From positions 124,001 to 188,000 of the forward strand of contig NZ_VWPL01000003.1 of NCBI RefSeq assembly GCF_008630065.1: 64,000 nucleotides of DNA, written 5' to 3'. The translations under genes and the position numbers were made by a program. Source of the stretch: Blastochloris sulfoviridis. GTDB taxonomy: Bacteria > Pseudomonadota > Alphaproteobacteria > Rhizobiales > Xanthobacteraceae. Of this stretch, positions 36,345 to 46,785 are shown piece by piece; positions within the stretch are counted from its first letter, which is position 1; the number at the start of each line of letters is the position of its first letter. The notes beneath the pieces are model-generated. The model was not told where the DNA came from. It made no database searches and saw only the letters and a program-made list of their open reading frames with translations.

Positions 36345-36447
36345 TCGTCATCCCGGGCGAGCGTCAGCGAGCCGGGACCGTCATCAGAACAAGACACCCC
36401 TTCCGGAACACGGTCTCGGGTCGCGGGCCTGTCGGCCCTTGCCCGGG
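36345..36447. repeat. Remnant of a third palindromic repeat (type C-like)
   Basis: CGTCATCCCGGGCGAGC pairs partly with GAGCCGGGACCGTC, and TTGCCCGGGACGACA lies at the other end. It fills the convergent gap before the ABC exporter stop codon. Confidence 0.45.
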
Positions 36448-36500
36448 ACGACAGATCGGCGGCTCACGCCGCTCAGAACGACAGATCGGCGGCTCACGCC
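36448..36500. repeat. 30-bp tandem duplication across the ABC exporter stop codon
   Basis: A 23-bp identical segment (start ACGACAGATCGGCGG) occurs at 36448-36470 and 36478-36500. The second copy includes the TGA stop and last codons of the ABC exporter; the first is an extra copy downstream. Confidence 0.8.
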
Positions 36501-38281
36501 GGCTGGGGCGATGGCGCCACCACGCGGTGGGCGGCGCCGTCGCGCACCAGCCGGACGGTGCGGCCGTGGAACTCGGCAAGCGTCGAGCGGTGGCCGATCG
36601 ACACCACGGTGACGCCCGGCAGGCGCTCCATCAACAGCCGGTAGAGCGCGGCTTCGCTGGCCTCGTCGAGCGAGGCGGTCGCCTCGTCCAGGAACAGCCA
36701 GTCCGGCGCGTGCAGCAGCGCGCGGGCGAACGCCAGGCGCTGCTGCTCGCCGCCCGACAGGCGCTGCCCCCACAGCGACACCTCGTCGAGCCGGCCGGCG
36801 AAGGCGGGCAGGCCGACCGCGCGCAGCACCGCTTCGATGTCGGCGTCGGCGAACGTGCCCGGCGCCGCCGGGAACGACACCGCCGCGCGCAGGGAATCGA
36901 CCGGCAGATAGGGACGCTGCGGCAGCAGCATCACGCTCGCCCCCTCCGGCACCCGCACCACGCCCTCGCCGAACGGCCAGATGCCGCCGACCGCGCGGAA
37001 CAGCGTCGACTTGCCCGAGCCCGACGGCCCGGTGACCAGAACGCGCTCGCCGGCCGCGACGATGAAATCGTCCACCGCCAGCAGCACCCGGCCGTCGGGC
37101 AGGCCGAGCTCGAGGTCGCGGGCGCGGACCTCGCCCGCCCCGCTGCGCTCGACCTGGACCACCGGCGGCGTCACCGGCACGAGGCGCGCGGCGTGGGCCG
37201 CCGCCTCGAAGCCGCCGAGCCGTTGGACCACCGCGCGCCACTCGGCAAAACTCGTGTAGGCCGAGATGAAGAAGGCCAGCGCGTTCTCGACCCGGCCGAA
37301 GGCGGAGGCGGTCTGCATCAGCCCGCCGAGCTGGAAGGCGCCGGCGAAATAGGCCGGGCTCGCGACGATGAACGGAAACACCGTCGAGACCTGCGAATAG
37401 CCGGCGGTGAAGAAGGTCAGGCGCTTCTGGCGGTCCATGATCGCCCACCAATTGCGCATCACATGGGCGAAGCGCTCCATCAGCCGGGTGCGCTCGGCCT
37501 CCTCGCCCCCCAGAAGCGCGATCTGCTCGGCGTTCTCGCGCACCCGCACCAGCGAGACGCGGAAATCGGCCTCGAAGCGCTGCTGGTCGAAATTGAGCCG
37601 CACCAGCGCGCGGCCGATGAGATGGGTGAGAAGCGTGCCGAGCGCGGCATAGATCAGCGCCGCGAGCACCAGATAGCCGGGAATGGCGAAGGTGGTGCCG
37701 CCGATCATCAAGGGCGCCTGCGCCGACAGCGCCCACAGGATGCCGACGAACGACACCAGCGTGACCACCGCGCTGAGCAGGCCGACGCCGAGCGACAGCG
37801 TGCGGCCGACGAACAGCTGGATGTCCTCGGCGATGCGCTGGTCCGGATTGTCGGCACTCTCGCCGAGCAGCTGCATGCGGTAGTGGTTGGCCCCGGCCAG
37901 CCATTCGCCGAGCAGCCGCTCGGTCATCCAGCGCCGCCAGCGGATCTGCAGCCACTGGTTCAGATAGACTTGGTAGACGGCGAGCAGGATGAACGCCGCC
38001 GCCAGCACGCAGAAGAAGCCGAGTTCATAGACGAAGCTGTCCCAGTTGCGGTTTTGCAGCGCGTCGTAGAAGCGGGCGTTCCAGGCGTTCAGCGCCACCG
38101 TGATGGCGACGATGGCCAGCTCGATGGCGACGACCGCGGCGAGCAGGCCGCGCCCGGCCCATTTCTCGCGCAGCCGGAAGCGCCCGAGCGGTCCGAGGCT
38201 GACCTCGCCCATCTGGTCGGCACGGAAATAGGGCGCGGCAAGCCGCCAGGTCACGGCCAGGGTTTCGGTCACGGTCGACAC
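36494..38281 (-). CDS. SbmA/BacA-like ABC transporter with fused ATPase (YddA type)
   Basis: The 595-aa half-transporter has an N-terminal transmembrane domain of about six segments of the SbmA/BacA type (NAWNARFYDALQNRNWDSF, YLNQWLQIRWRRWMT). A C-terminal ATPase follows with Walker A GPSGSGKST, signature LSGGEQQRLAFARALL and FLDEATASLDE. It probably works as a homodimer; the substrate is unknown, but related proteins move peptides or cofactors. I took the GTG at 38281, which has AGGAGA 9 bp upstream; an ATG at 38395 gives an Arg-rich extension without support. Confidence 0.85.
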   Translation of the reverse strand: MSTVTETLAVTWRLAAPYFRADQMGEVSLGPLGRFRLREKWAGRGLLAAVVAIELAIVAITVALNAWNARFYDALQNRNWDSFVYELGFFCVLAAAFILLAVYQVYLNQWLQIRWRRWMTERLLGEWLAGANHYRMQLLGESADNPDQRIAEDIQLFVGRTLSLGVGLLSAVVTLVSFVGILWALSAQAPLMIGGTTFAIPGYLVLAALIYAALGTLLTHLIGRALVRLNFDQQRFEADFRVSLVRVRENAEQIALLGGEEAERTRLMERFAHVMRNWWAIMDRQKRLTFFTAGYSQVSTVFPFIVASPAYFAGAFQLGGLMQTASAFGRVENALAFFISAYTSFAEWRAVVQRLGGFEAAAHAARLVPVTPPVVQVERSGAGEVRARDLELGLPDGRVLLAVDDFIVAAGERVLVTGPSGSGKSTLFRAVGGIWPFGEGVVRVPEGASVMLLPQRPYLPVDSLRAAVSFPAAPGTFADADIEAVLRAVGLPAFAGRLDEVSLWGQRLSGGEQQRLAFARALLHAPDWLFLDEATASLDEASEAALYRLLMERLPGVTVVSIGHRSTLAEFHGRTVRLVRDGAAHRVVAPSPQPA

Positions 38282-38611
38282 GCCAATCGTCTCCTGCGCA
38301 AGGGAATTCGCCCGAGGCGCATGCGCGCCAATTCCGGCGGCGATGGGGCCGCGGCGCCGCCTCGTCGCGACCACGCCCTCGTGGGCTGCCCGCATGCGAA
38401 AACGGGCGCGGTGTTCGCCACGCCCGTCCGGGATTGCCGCTGTGCCGGGAAATCAGAACATCACTGGAGCGTGATCCGATCTGACTGCATCAGATCGGAC
38501 GCTCTAAGTTTCTGGTTTGTCGCATTTTCGCTGACGCGGCCCTTCGGGTCTTTCGCACAACCGGTATCCACTTGTGCGGAAAATGCTCTAGCCGCGGGAG
38601 CGCGGCACGCC
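38282..38611. other. Intergenic region with family A copy 4
   Basis: This 330-bp gap lies between two minus-strand genes. It contains the ABC exporter's upstream region and, at 38464-38591, a family A repeat. No gene is seen. Confidence 0.5.
38464..38591. repeat. Family A interspersed repeat, copy 4 (reverse, with insertion)
   Basis: Reverse orientation, ending GCGGAAAATGCTCTAG. The terminal module is the GATCTGACTGCATCAGATC palindrome rather than the GGTTCAACCGGATCGG module. About 20 extra bases (CTGACGCGGCCCTTCGGGTC) interrupt the centre. Confidence 0.85.
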
Positions 38612-38878
38612 TCACCAGGACGGAACCGGCGACAGCGTGGCGATGCCGAGCTGGTCCTCGTGCCGCCAGACGAGGCGGACACGCAGGCGGCGGTTCTTGC
38701 TCGGCAGCAGCAGGTCGAAGATTTCCGGCAGCGAGACGGCGGCGCTGCAGGCGATCAGCGCCCCGCCGGGGGAAATGTTGCGCAGCACGCAGTCGAGCGT
38801 CGAGCGCCCGTCATTGAAGATGATGCGGCCACCGATCAGGCTGCGCAGCCGCGGGTGCCGCCGCCGATCCTCGCTCAT
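38612..38878 (-). CDS. PilZ-domain protein
   Basis: The 88-aa product is a single PilZ domain, with the c-di-GMP-binding RxxxR (RRRHPRLR) near the N-terminus and the second motif NISPGG. PilZ proteins bind c-di-GMP and pass the signal to partner proteins. GGAGGGAAG directly before the ATG makes the start firm. Confidence 0.88.
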   Translation of the reverse strand: MSEDRRRHPRLRSLIGGRIIFNDGRSTLDCVLRNISPGGALIACSAAVSLPEIFDLLLPSKNRRLRVRLVWRHEDQLGIATLSPVPSW

Positions 38879-39183
38879 TCTTCCCTCCTGCATTGCAGCG
38901 GGTGCCAATCTAACGCAAGGCGAGCCCCGTCATGAGGACGGCCCGGATTTTACCTTGCGTTAAGCTTAACGCCAGGGGCCATAAGACGTGACTCGTCATG
39001 CCCGCGCTTGTCGCGGGCATCCACGACTTAAAATGTATTTTAAAACAAAGACGTGGATGGCCGGGACAAGCCCGGCCATGACGACGACGGGTCAAAGGCG
39101 AGGGCCTTTAGTATAACGCCACGGCGGCGGACTTGCGGATCGCTGGCCTGGACTGACCACGCAGCCGTCACCGAACCGGGCAC
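38879..39183. other. Gene-free region upstream of the PilZ gene with inverted repeats
   Basis: TAACGCAAGG near 38911 and CCTTGCGTTA near 38953 form an inverted pair close to the PilZ start, possibly an operator. A longer palindromic element follows (38994-39083). No coding region is supported. Confidence 0.5.
38994..39083. repeat. Long palindromic element, type C
   Basis: Two arms of about 32 bp, each a hairpin in itself, face each other: CGTCATGCCCGCGCTTGTCG at the left and CGGGACAAGCCCGGCCATGA at the right. An AT-rich loop (TTAAAATGTATTTTAAAAC) separates them. The arms match at roughly 26 of 32 positions. Such elements are common in Bradyrhizobium-type genomes. Confidence 0.8.
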
Positions 39184-39184
39184 A

Positions 39185-39214
39185 AACGAAAAGAGGGGGC
39201 CGAAGCCCCCTCTT
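39185..39214 (-). terminator. Rho-independent terminator of groESL
   Basis: On the minus strand a 10-bp perfect stem (AAGAGGGGGC with GCCCCCTCTT) closes a TTCG loop and runs into TTTTCGTTTG. It lies beyond the 86-bp tandem repeats, so the mRNA would include them. Confidence 0.85.
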
Positions 39215-39239
39215 CCGCATCCGATGATTGGCAGACGGC

Positions 39240-41275
<2,036 letters not shown>

Positions 41276-41322
41276 TCACATTGAAGTGGGGAGGCGGCCG
41301 CGAGGCTGCGGCCGCAACGGGC

Positions 41323-41616
41323 TCAGCCGATGATGCCGAGGATGTCGGATTCCTTCATGATCAGGAGATCCTGGCCGTCGATCTTGACCTCGGTGCCGGA
41401 CCACTTGCCGAACAGCACGCGGTCGCCGGCCTTGACGTCGAGCGGAACCAGCTTGCCGGCCTCGTCGCGCGCGCCCGGGCCGACCGACACCACCTCGCCC
41501 TGCTGGGGCTTCTCCTGGGCGGTGTCCGGAATGATGATGCCGCCGGCGGTCTTCTGCTCGGCGTCGATGCGCTTGACGACGACGCGGTCGTGCAGCGGAC
41601 GAAAGGTGCTCGCCAT
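41323..41616 (-). CDS. groS: Co-chaperonin GroES (Hsp10)
   Basis: The 97-aa product is full length, with [12 protein letters not shown] at the start and the mobile loop ([18 protein letters not shown]) that binds GroEL. It is the first gene of the groESL operon, under the CIRCE element about 240 bp upstream. A family B repeat lies in its 5' untranslated leader. Confidence 0.98.
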   Translation of the reverse strand: MASTFRPLHDRVVVKRIDAEQKTAGGIIIPDTAQEKPQQGEVVSVGPGARDEAGKLVPLDVKAGDRVLFGKWSGTEVKIDGQDLLIMKESDILGIIG

Positions 41617-41685
41617 GGAAGTCTTCCTTGAATAACGGAGCCTCGATCAACGGAGCCTTGAGTCAGCACCCGTGAAACGGATTAT

Positions 41686-41805
41686 GCGGTTTTCCGGCTG
41701 ATCAAGCTGGAGAACCGTCTTCAATTCGCCGAAAATCCCGTTGTCGACCAAGGGGTTTTCGGCGAGACCGCTTCCGGCATCCCGAAGGGATCAGCCGGAA
41801 ACCGT
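41686..41805. repeat. Family B interspersed repeat, copy 6, in the groES leader
   Basis: GGTTTTCCGGCTGATCAAGC at the left, central arms CGCCGAAAATCCC and GGGGTTTTCGGCG, and ATCAGCCGGAAACCG at the right. It lies between CIRCE and the groES start, so it would be transcribed into the leader. Confidence 0.88.
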
Positions 41806-41854
41806 GGTATTCGACCCGCGCCAGCCCCGAGGGACGGCACCCTGATCCGCGCTG

Positions 41855-41881
41855 TTAGCACTCCACATTGATGAGTGCTAA
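41855..41881 (-). promoter_or_regulatory. CIRCE operator (HrcA site)
   Basis: A perfect TTAGCACTC-N9-GAGTGCTAA inverted repeat. It starts about 7 bp after the expected transcription start, where HrcA binding would block groESL transcription. hrcA is not in the window. Confidence 0.97.
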
Positions 41882-41893
41882 GCGCCTGTTGGC

Positions 41894-41922
41894 GAGATAG
41901 TCAGCCGCCCCCGACAAGTCAA
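41894..41922 (-). promoter_or_regulatory. groESL promoter
   Basis: On the minus strand TTGACT (41922-41917) is followed after 17 bp by TATCTC (41899-41894), placing the start site near 41887, just before CIRCE. Confidence 0.75.
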
Positions 41923-42078
41923 GTCCCGGAACGTCAAGCGAACCGGCTGCACGGCCACGCTCCGCGCTCAGTCATGGTCAACGAGCACAGCGGCCGGGCG
42001 GGCCAGACAGGCGGGCCAGCCAGATAGGCGAGCCAGGCGGGGGGACGGCACGCGGGAACCGCGTCGCGCGGGCCGCCG

Positions 42079-42657
42079 TCACTCCAGCCCGTAGCGCCGT
42101 CTCAGGTCCTCGATGCGCTCGCGCTCGGCGGCGAGCGTGCATTGCGCGCGTTCCTCGAAGATATTCGCCTTGGGGCCACGTTCGAGAAAGACGAGCTGGC
42201 CGCATTCGAGATTGCGCGCCTCCTTCCAGCGCGCATGCACCTCGTCCAGCACGCGGATCCAGCGCGAACGGTAGCCGGGGGGCAGATCGCTGCGCGCCTC
42301 GACCGAGGTGCGCGCGGCCGCGACCGTCATCTCCAGCATGCGGCGGCTGAACTCCAGCGTCGCATAGAGGCAGCGGTTGAACAGGATGCGCGACAGGCTG
42401 CGGTCGCAACCGCCGAGCGGACGCTCGCGGCTCGGCAGCACCACCTCGAAGGGAGGGCTGCCGGCCGGCCCCGCCCCTGCCGGACTGCCGAGATTGTAGT
42501 ACGGCATGAAGCCCGGCGCGATCTGGCGGACGGCGGGCGGCGCGCCGTCCTCCGCGCGGCTGGCCGCCGGGCTGCAGAGCGCCGGCAGCAGGACAAGCAG
42601 GGCCGCAACGCCGCGGCTTGGCGCCCGAAAGAGAGATCGGTCGCTCAGCGATCCCAC
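42079..42657 (-). CDS. Secreted LprI/DUF1311-like protein
   Basis: The 192-aa product has an N-terminal signal sequence (about 10-35, ending ASRAED). The C-terminal part (about 85-190) has spaced Cys residues and a YRSRWIRVLDEVHARWKEAR stretch that resembles the LprI/DUF1311 pattern. The family includes lysozyme inhibitors, but this match is weak. The GTG start overlaps the stop codon region of the upstream gene by 13 bp, so the two are translationally coupled. Confidence 0.7.
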   Translation of the reverse strand: MGSLSDRSLFRAPSRGVAALLVLLPALCSPAASRAEDGAPPAVRQIAPGFMPYYNLGSPAGAGPAGSPPFEVVLPSRERPLGGCDRSLSRILFNRCLYATLEFSRRMLEMTVAAARTSVEARSDLPPGYRSRWIRVLDEVHARWKEARNLECGQLVFLERGPKANIFEERAQCTLAAERERIEDLRRRYGLE

Positions 42658-43424
42658 GGCCGCCTTTCCCGCTCGACCCTGCCCGGCACCTTGGCCTCGA
42701 CCCCGGCATTGCGCAACGCCCGCGAGAAGCCGGCGAGCACCGGCTCCGGGACGTCGACCAGACGCGGCAGAACCATTTCGCGAACCACCGTGTCGCTCGA
42801 CTGGAACGCCTCGACGGCCTCGCGCATCACGCGGCTCTTCAGCAGGGTGATGAACTCATGCAGCACCGGCTCGCGCAGATCCTCCGGCACCGTGGCGAGC
42901 AGCGGCAGCATCAGCCGGCTGCGCTTGCGCATGATCCAGGCCTCGTTCGCCCCCAGCGCGTAGGACAGGCGCAGCCGGTCATAGCTGCCGGGTTGGATGC
43001 CGACCTGGGTCGCCTCCTGCCAGAACAGCGCAAACCAGAACAGCGGCTCGTGCGGCGAACAGACCAGCAGGCGTCGTGCCGCCTCGCGGAAATCGTCCCA
43101 GGCGATGCGGCCGGCATCGTCGCCCTCGGCCGCCTCCGCGACGCGCAGGCGGAACAGCGCCACCGCCCGCCAAGTCGCGACCTCGCACGCAAGCTGCGGC
43201 TCCAGACGGTCGGCGATCGGCCCCAGCCGCGCGATCGCCTGCGGCGGCAGGGTCTCCTCATTGAGGATGCGCCGCCCGGCCGCGAGCACGGCATCGTCGC
43301 GGACGGTCAGGGGGACGACCGTCGCCACCCACCACAGGCCGCACAGGACGACCGCCAGGGAAACCAGCCGGATAGACAGAGCCGCCACGTATCCCCCGCC
43401 CACTGTCGTCCCGTTGCTGCTCAT
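42645..43424 (-). CDS. Single-pass membrane protein of unknown function in the polysaccharide locus
   Basis: I do not recognise a family. The 259-aa product has one transmembrane segment (about 14-40), and the rest is helical, with a LFWFALFWQEATQVG stretch and repeating Trp, Leu and Arg positions. It looks like a periplasmic helical scaffold. It is on the same strand as the BY-kinase gene upstream, separated by a palindromic repeat, and is coupled to the LprI-like gene downstream. A role in exopolysaccharide export is inference from position only. Confidence 0.68.
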   Translation of the reverse strand: MSSNGTTVGGGYVAALSIRLVSLAVVLCGLWWVATVVPLTVRDDAVLAAGRRILNEETLPPQAIARLGPIADRLEPQLACEVATWRAVALFRLRVAEAAEGDDAGRIAWDDFREAARRLLVCSPHEPLFWFALFWQEATQVGIQPGSYDRLRLSYALGANEAWIMRKRSRLMLPLLATVPEDLREPVLHEFITLLKSRVMREAVEAFQSSDTVVREMVLPRLVDVPEPVLAGFSRALRNAGVEAKVPGRVERERRPWDR

Positions 43425-43462
43425 GCGGAATCCGCCCCGAGGGGCCGCAGATCCGCGCTCTA

Positions 43463-43666
43463 GAGCATTCTCCGCACTAGCGGGAACCGGTTTTGCGAAA
43501 GAGAATGCGATAATTCAAAGAGTTAGCGCGCCAGATCTGATGCAGTCAGATCGGATCGCGCTCCAGGCGTCCGCCGACCTGAGTGAACCAAGCCGACGCA
43601 CTCGAGTCTTCGAGTTGTCGCAGTCTCTATCGCAAAACCGGTTCCCGCTAGTGCGGAGAATGCTCT
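43463..43666. repeat. Paired, inverted family A repeats (copy 5)
   Basis: Two family A ends face each other. The 48-bp arms at 43463-43510 and 43619-43666 match at 46 positions and share the private variant GCACTAGCGGGAACC. The centre holds the GATCTGATGCAGTCAGATC palindrome. Confidence 0.93.
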
Positions 43667-43715
43667 GGAGCCCGTCTCGAACGGCCCCATGCGTCGGGGT
43701 TTGGGGCCGCTGGCA

Positions 43716-46106
43716 TCAGTCGTGATAGCCGTAGCGGGAATAGTATTTGTTGAAATAGTACGAGCCCTTGTAGGTCTCGAATTTCGACATCGCCTTGACG
43801 TTCACCTTGTTGAGGACGGCGCCGAGCAGGCGGTCGCGGATGGCCTCGGACGACTGCAGCGCCTCGGCCACGACGTCGATCTTGGTGCGGCCCCAGTCGA
43901 TCACGAACAGGAAGCCGTCGATCTGCGGCGCCATGGCCCGCGCGTCGACCACCGGCCCGAGCGGCGGCAGGTCGACGATGATGTAGTCGTAGAGGGTGCG
44001 CAGATGGTCGAGCACCTGCTTCATCGCCGCCGACGTCAGGATATCGTTGGTGTTGGCGATGCGCTCCTTGACGACGGTCGGCAGCAGATGAAGGCCGGTG
44101 ACCGGATCGACCATCAGCACCGCATCGAGCGCGACCTGGCCGGACAGCACCTCGACGATCCCGGCCCGGACACCGGACTCGTCGGCCGCCACCATGCGGC
44201 GGGACAGGGACGGGTTGCGCAGGTCGGCGTCGAGCAGCAGCGTCTTCTTGCCGCTGTGGGCGATCATCTGGGCGAGGTTGGCGGCGACGGTGGACTTGCC
44301 CTCGTTGGGAATGGCCGAGACGACGCCGAGCACCCTGACGGGACGGCTGATCTGGGCAAGGTCGGCCGCCACCTTGACGCTTCGCAGCGTCTCGGAGAAG
44401 CGCGAGAATGGGGCGTCGATCGTGTAGCGGAGCAGGCCGCCGTCCGACGAGACGCCGCCCCGGCCCTCGGCCTCCGCGGCCGGCACGTCGGATCCCGCAC
44501 CGGCGCTCGCGGCCGCGCCGGGCCCGCTCGGCCCGGATTTCGCGGTCGCCCTGGCGCCGGGCCGGCCCGCCGGCTTGGTCGCGGCCCGGGTCGGCCGCAC
44601 CAGGGGCAGCAGGCCGAAGCAGCTGATGCGCAGGAAATGCTCGACGTCGCTGACCGTGCGGAACACGCGATCGAGCTGCTCGCGCAGGAAGCCGACGCCG
44701 ACCCCGCCGAGCAGGCCGATGAAGATCGCGATCGCCATCACCACCGACAGCCTGGGATAGCTCTTGGCGAACGGTCGGGAGGCGCTGGTGATGACGCGGG
44801 CCTCGGTGATCGGGAACGACTGCTGCTGCAGCGCCTCGGTGTAGCGCTGCAGGAAGCTGTCGTAGAGGGTCTGGTAGGTCTGGGCCGTGCTCTCCAGGTC
44901 GCGCAGCGCGATCTGCGCCTGATTGGTGGTGCCGGCGTCGCGGATCACGTCGTTCATGCTGGCCAGGATCGACTCCTCGCGGACCTTGGCGATCTCGTAG
45001 TCGCTCTTGTAGGTCTCGGCGATGCGCTTGAGCTCCTCCTGCATCACGCGCTTGAGCTGGGTCATTTCGGTTCGCAGCTTCAGCACGGCGATGTGGTCCG
45101 ACCCATAGCGCTGCGCCCAATCGGCCTCGCGCTTGTTGGCGTCGAGCAGTTGCTGACGCAGCCGGGTGATGACCTCGTTGCGCAGCACGTCCGCCACCAC
45201 GGCCTCGCCGATCTCGCCGCCCGAGCGCAGGATGTCGTCGACGCGGTCGAGCTTGGCCTTGGCTTCCGCCGTCTGGGCGCGGGCCTGGGTCAGCTGGGAG
45301 TTGATCTCCTGGAGCTGCTGCTCGCCGATCAGCCGGGTGCCGGTGCCGCCGGTCGAGAAGCTGATGATGTTGTTTCGCTGCTTGAAATCCTCGACCGCGC
45401 GCGCCGCCTGCTGGGCCTGGTCGCGCAGCTCCTTGATGCGATCCTGCATCCACACCGAGGCGCGGCGGGTGGCCTGATACTTGGCCTCGAGCTGGTCGAC
45501 GATGTAGGCCTCGGCCAGGGCGTTGGCCACCTGCGCCGCCTTGTTGGGATCGAGCGCGGAGAACGAGTATTCGATCACATAGGAGCGGCCGAGCTGCTTG
45601 ACCTTGAGATTCTTCTTCAGGTAGCCGACCGCCCTGCGCTCGAGATACTCGGTGGAGACCTCCTCGTCATTGCCGCCGCCGAAGAGAATGGAGATGCCGT
45701 CGCTCACCGCGCCGATCACCGTTCCGACCACGCTGGGCGCGCCGCCGACGAACTCCGGATCCTCGATGAGCTTGAGGTCGCGGATGACCGCGAGCGCCAC
45801 GTTTTCCGACTGCAGGAGCTGCACCTGGCTGTCGACGGCGGCATTGTCGATCATGCCGTCGGCGAGCACCGACTGCTGCTGGAACAGCTGGATCTTGCGG
45901 GTGTCGATGATCAGCTGGCCCGCTGCCATGTAGGTCGGCGGCGTGGTCAGCATGAAGATGGCGCCGAGAACGAGGCCGACCACCGCGCCGACGACGATCA
46001 CGGTCAGGTTGCGGCGAAGAAATGTGTAGAGACTGACGAAATCGAACCCGGCTTCGGCCGTCTCCGCCTGCTCCGGCGTGCCGGCTGTCCGATCGACCTG
46101 CAGCAT
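43716..46106 (-). CDS. Exopolysaccharide chain-length/BY-kinase protein (Wzc/ExoP-like)
   Basis: The 796-aa product has an N-terminal Wzz domain between two transmembrane segments (about 30-55 and 440-465) with a long coiled-coil region (about 190-400). A cytoplasmic bacterial tyrosine kinase domain follows, with Walker A SAIPNEGKSTVAANLA, Walker A' LLLDADLRNP and Walker B YIIVDLPP. The C-terminus is a Tyr cluster (YKGSYYFNKYYSRYGYHD), the usual autophosphorylation target. It controls polymer length and export at the inner membrane. GCAGGGTGAT before the ATG at 46106 favours this start over one at 46139. Confidence 0.92.
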   Translation of the reverse strand: MLQVDRTAGTPEQAETAEAGFDFVSLYTFLRRNLTVIVVGAVVGLVLGAIFMLTTPPTYMAAGQLIIDTRKIQLFQQQSVLADGMIDNAAVDSQVQLLQSENVALAVIRDLKLIEDPEFVGGAPSVVGTVIGAVSDGISILFGGGNDEEVSTEYLERRAVGYLKKNLKVKQLGRSYVIEYSFSALDPNKAAQVANALAEAYIVDQLEAKYQATRRASVWMQDRIKELRDQAQQAARAVEDFKQRNNIISFSTGGTGTRLIGEQQLQEINSQLTQARAQTAEAKAKLDRVDDILRSGGEIGEAVVADVLRNEVITRLRQQLLDANKREADWAQRYGSDHIAVLKLRTEMTQLKRVMQEELKRIAETYKSDYEIAKVREESILASMNDVIRDAGTTNQAQIALRDLESTAQTYQTLYDSFLQRYTEALQQQSFPITEARVITSASRPFAKSYPRLSVVMAIAIFIGLLGGVGVGFLREQLDRVFRTVSDVEHFLRISCFGLLPLVRPTRAATKPAGRPGARATAKSGPSGPGAAASAGAGSDVPAAEAEGRGGVSSDGGLLRYTIDAPFSRFSETLRSVKVAADLAQISRPVRVLGVVSAIPNEGKSTVAANLAQMIAHSGKKTLLLDADLRNPSLSRRMVAADESGVRAGIVEVLSGQVALDAVLMVDPVTGLHLLPTVVKERIANTNDILTSAAMKQVLDHLRTLYDYIIVDLPPLGPVVDARAMAPQIDGFLFVIDWGRTKIDVVAEALQSSEAIRDRLLGAVLNKVNVKAMSKFETYKGSYYFNKYYSRYGYHD

Positions 46107-46261
46107 GATCACCCTGCCCCGAATGTCCCGGGTCCGCATGCCCTCGGGACGCTGTCGTGAAATCTCAGTCCGCGCGCGCTTTGTCCACGCGTTTCGTTTT
46201 GTCCACGCGTTTCAAGGTCGACGGCTTTGGGGCGCGCCGTTCGTTCGCCGACAAACCCGTT

Positions 46262-46405
46262 GTTGCTCGAAAGACCCAAGTCGCTCGAAAGACCCAAGTC
46301 GCTCGAAAGACCCAAGTTGATCGAAACACCCTGTTTGATCGAAAGACCCTTGTCCCTCGATAAAGACCCTTGTCCCTCGATAAGGTCGCCGTCGGTCGAA
46401 AGGCC
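46262..46405. repeat. 18-bp tandem repeat array 1
   Basis: The unit GCTCGAAAGACCCAAGTC is repeated three times almost perfectly. Decaying copies follow (TGATCGAAACACCCTGTT, TGATCGAAAGACCCTTGT, CCCTCGATAAAGACCCTTGT and others). Confidence 0.9.
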
Positions 46406-46439
46406 CCTCTGTCGCCTGGAAACCCACTCCCGCTCCCCG

Positions 46440-46505
46440 GGCCGGCCTCGATCCCAAGGCCGGCCTCGATCCCAAGGCCGGCCTCGATCCCAAGGCCGGC
46501 CTTGG
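46440..46505. repeat. 18-bp tandem repeat array 2
   Basis: The unit GGCCGGCCTCGATCCCAA occurs three times in perfect tandem, followed by a partial fourth unit. Confidence 0.92.
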
Positions 46506-46785
46506 CCGGACACACCCGAAGGGTCTTGTGCGCACCGCCAACAACCGAACACAGTCAACAACCGAGCAAGCCAGCAATTGAGCTCGCCGGCAACCGAGCA
46601 ATGCCGGCAAACCGCATTCCGGCCGCTGCGCCACGCCGGCACGGCTGCCTGTTCGTCTCACGCCGACCTCCCGGCGCATCCGCAATCCCGCAACCGGTTC
46701 TGCACGAAGCAAAACACGCCCTGCCCAAAACACGTCCTGCCGTCCTGCAAGACGTGTCTGCGCCGCGAAATGTCAGGACGGCCGC

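Larger units (their letters stand above)
41617..42078. other. groESL promoter and leader region
   Basis: It contains, from the groES side, a family B repeat (41686-41805), the CIRCE operator (41855-41881) and the promoter (41894-41922). The part from 41923 to 42078 shows short CCAG/GGCGGG repeats (near 42000-42040) and no gene. Confidence 0.6.
46107..46785. other. 679-bp region without a supported gene, rich in short tandem repeats
   Basis: It lies between the BY-kinase gene and a secreted protein gene on the same strand. It holds two 18-bp tandem arrays (46262-46405 and 46440-46505) and an AACAACCGA-type irregular repeat (46530-46610). Open frames cross it in several phases on both strands because 18 is a multiple of 3; none has a convincing start. 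Confidence 0.6.
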
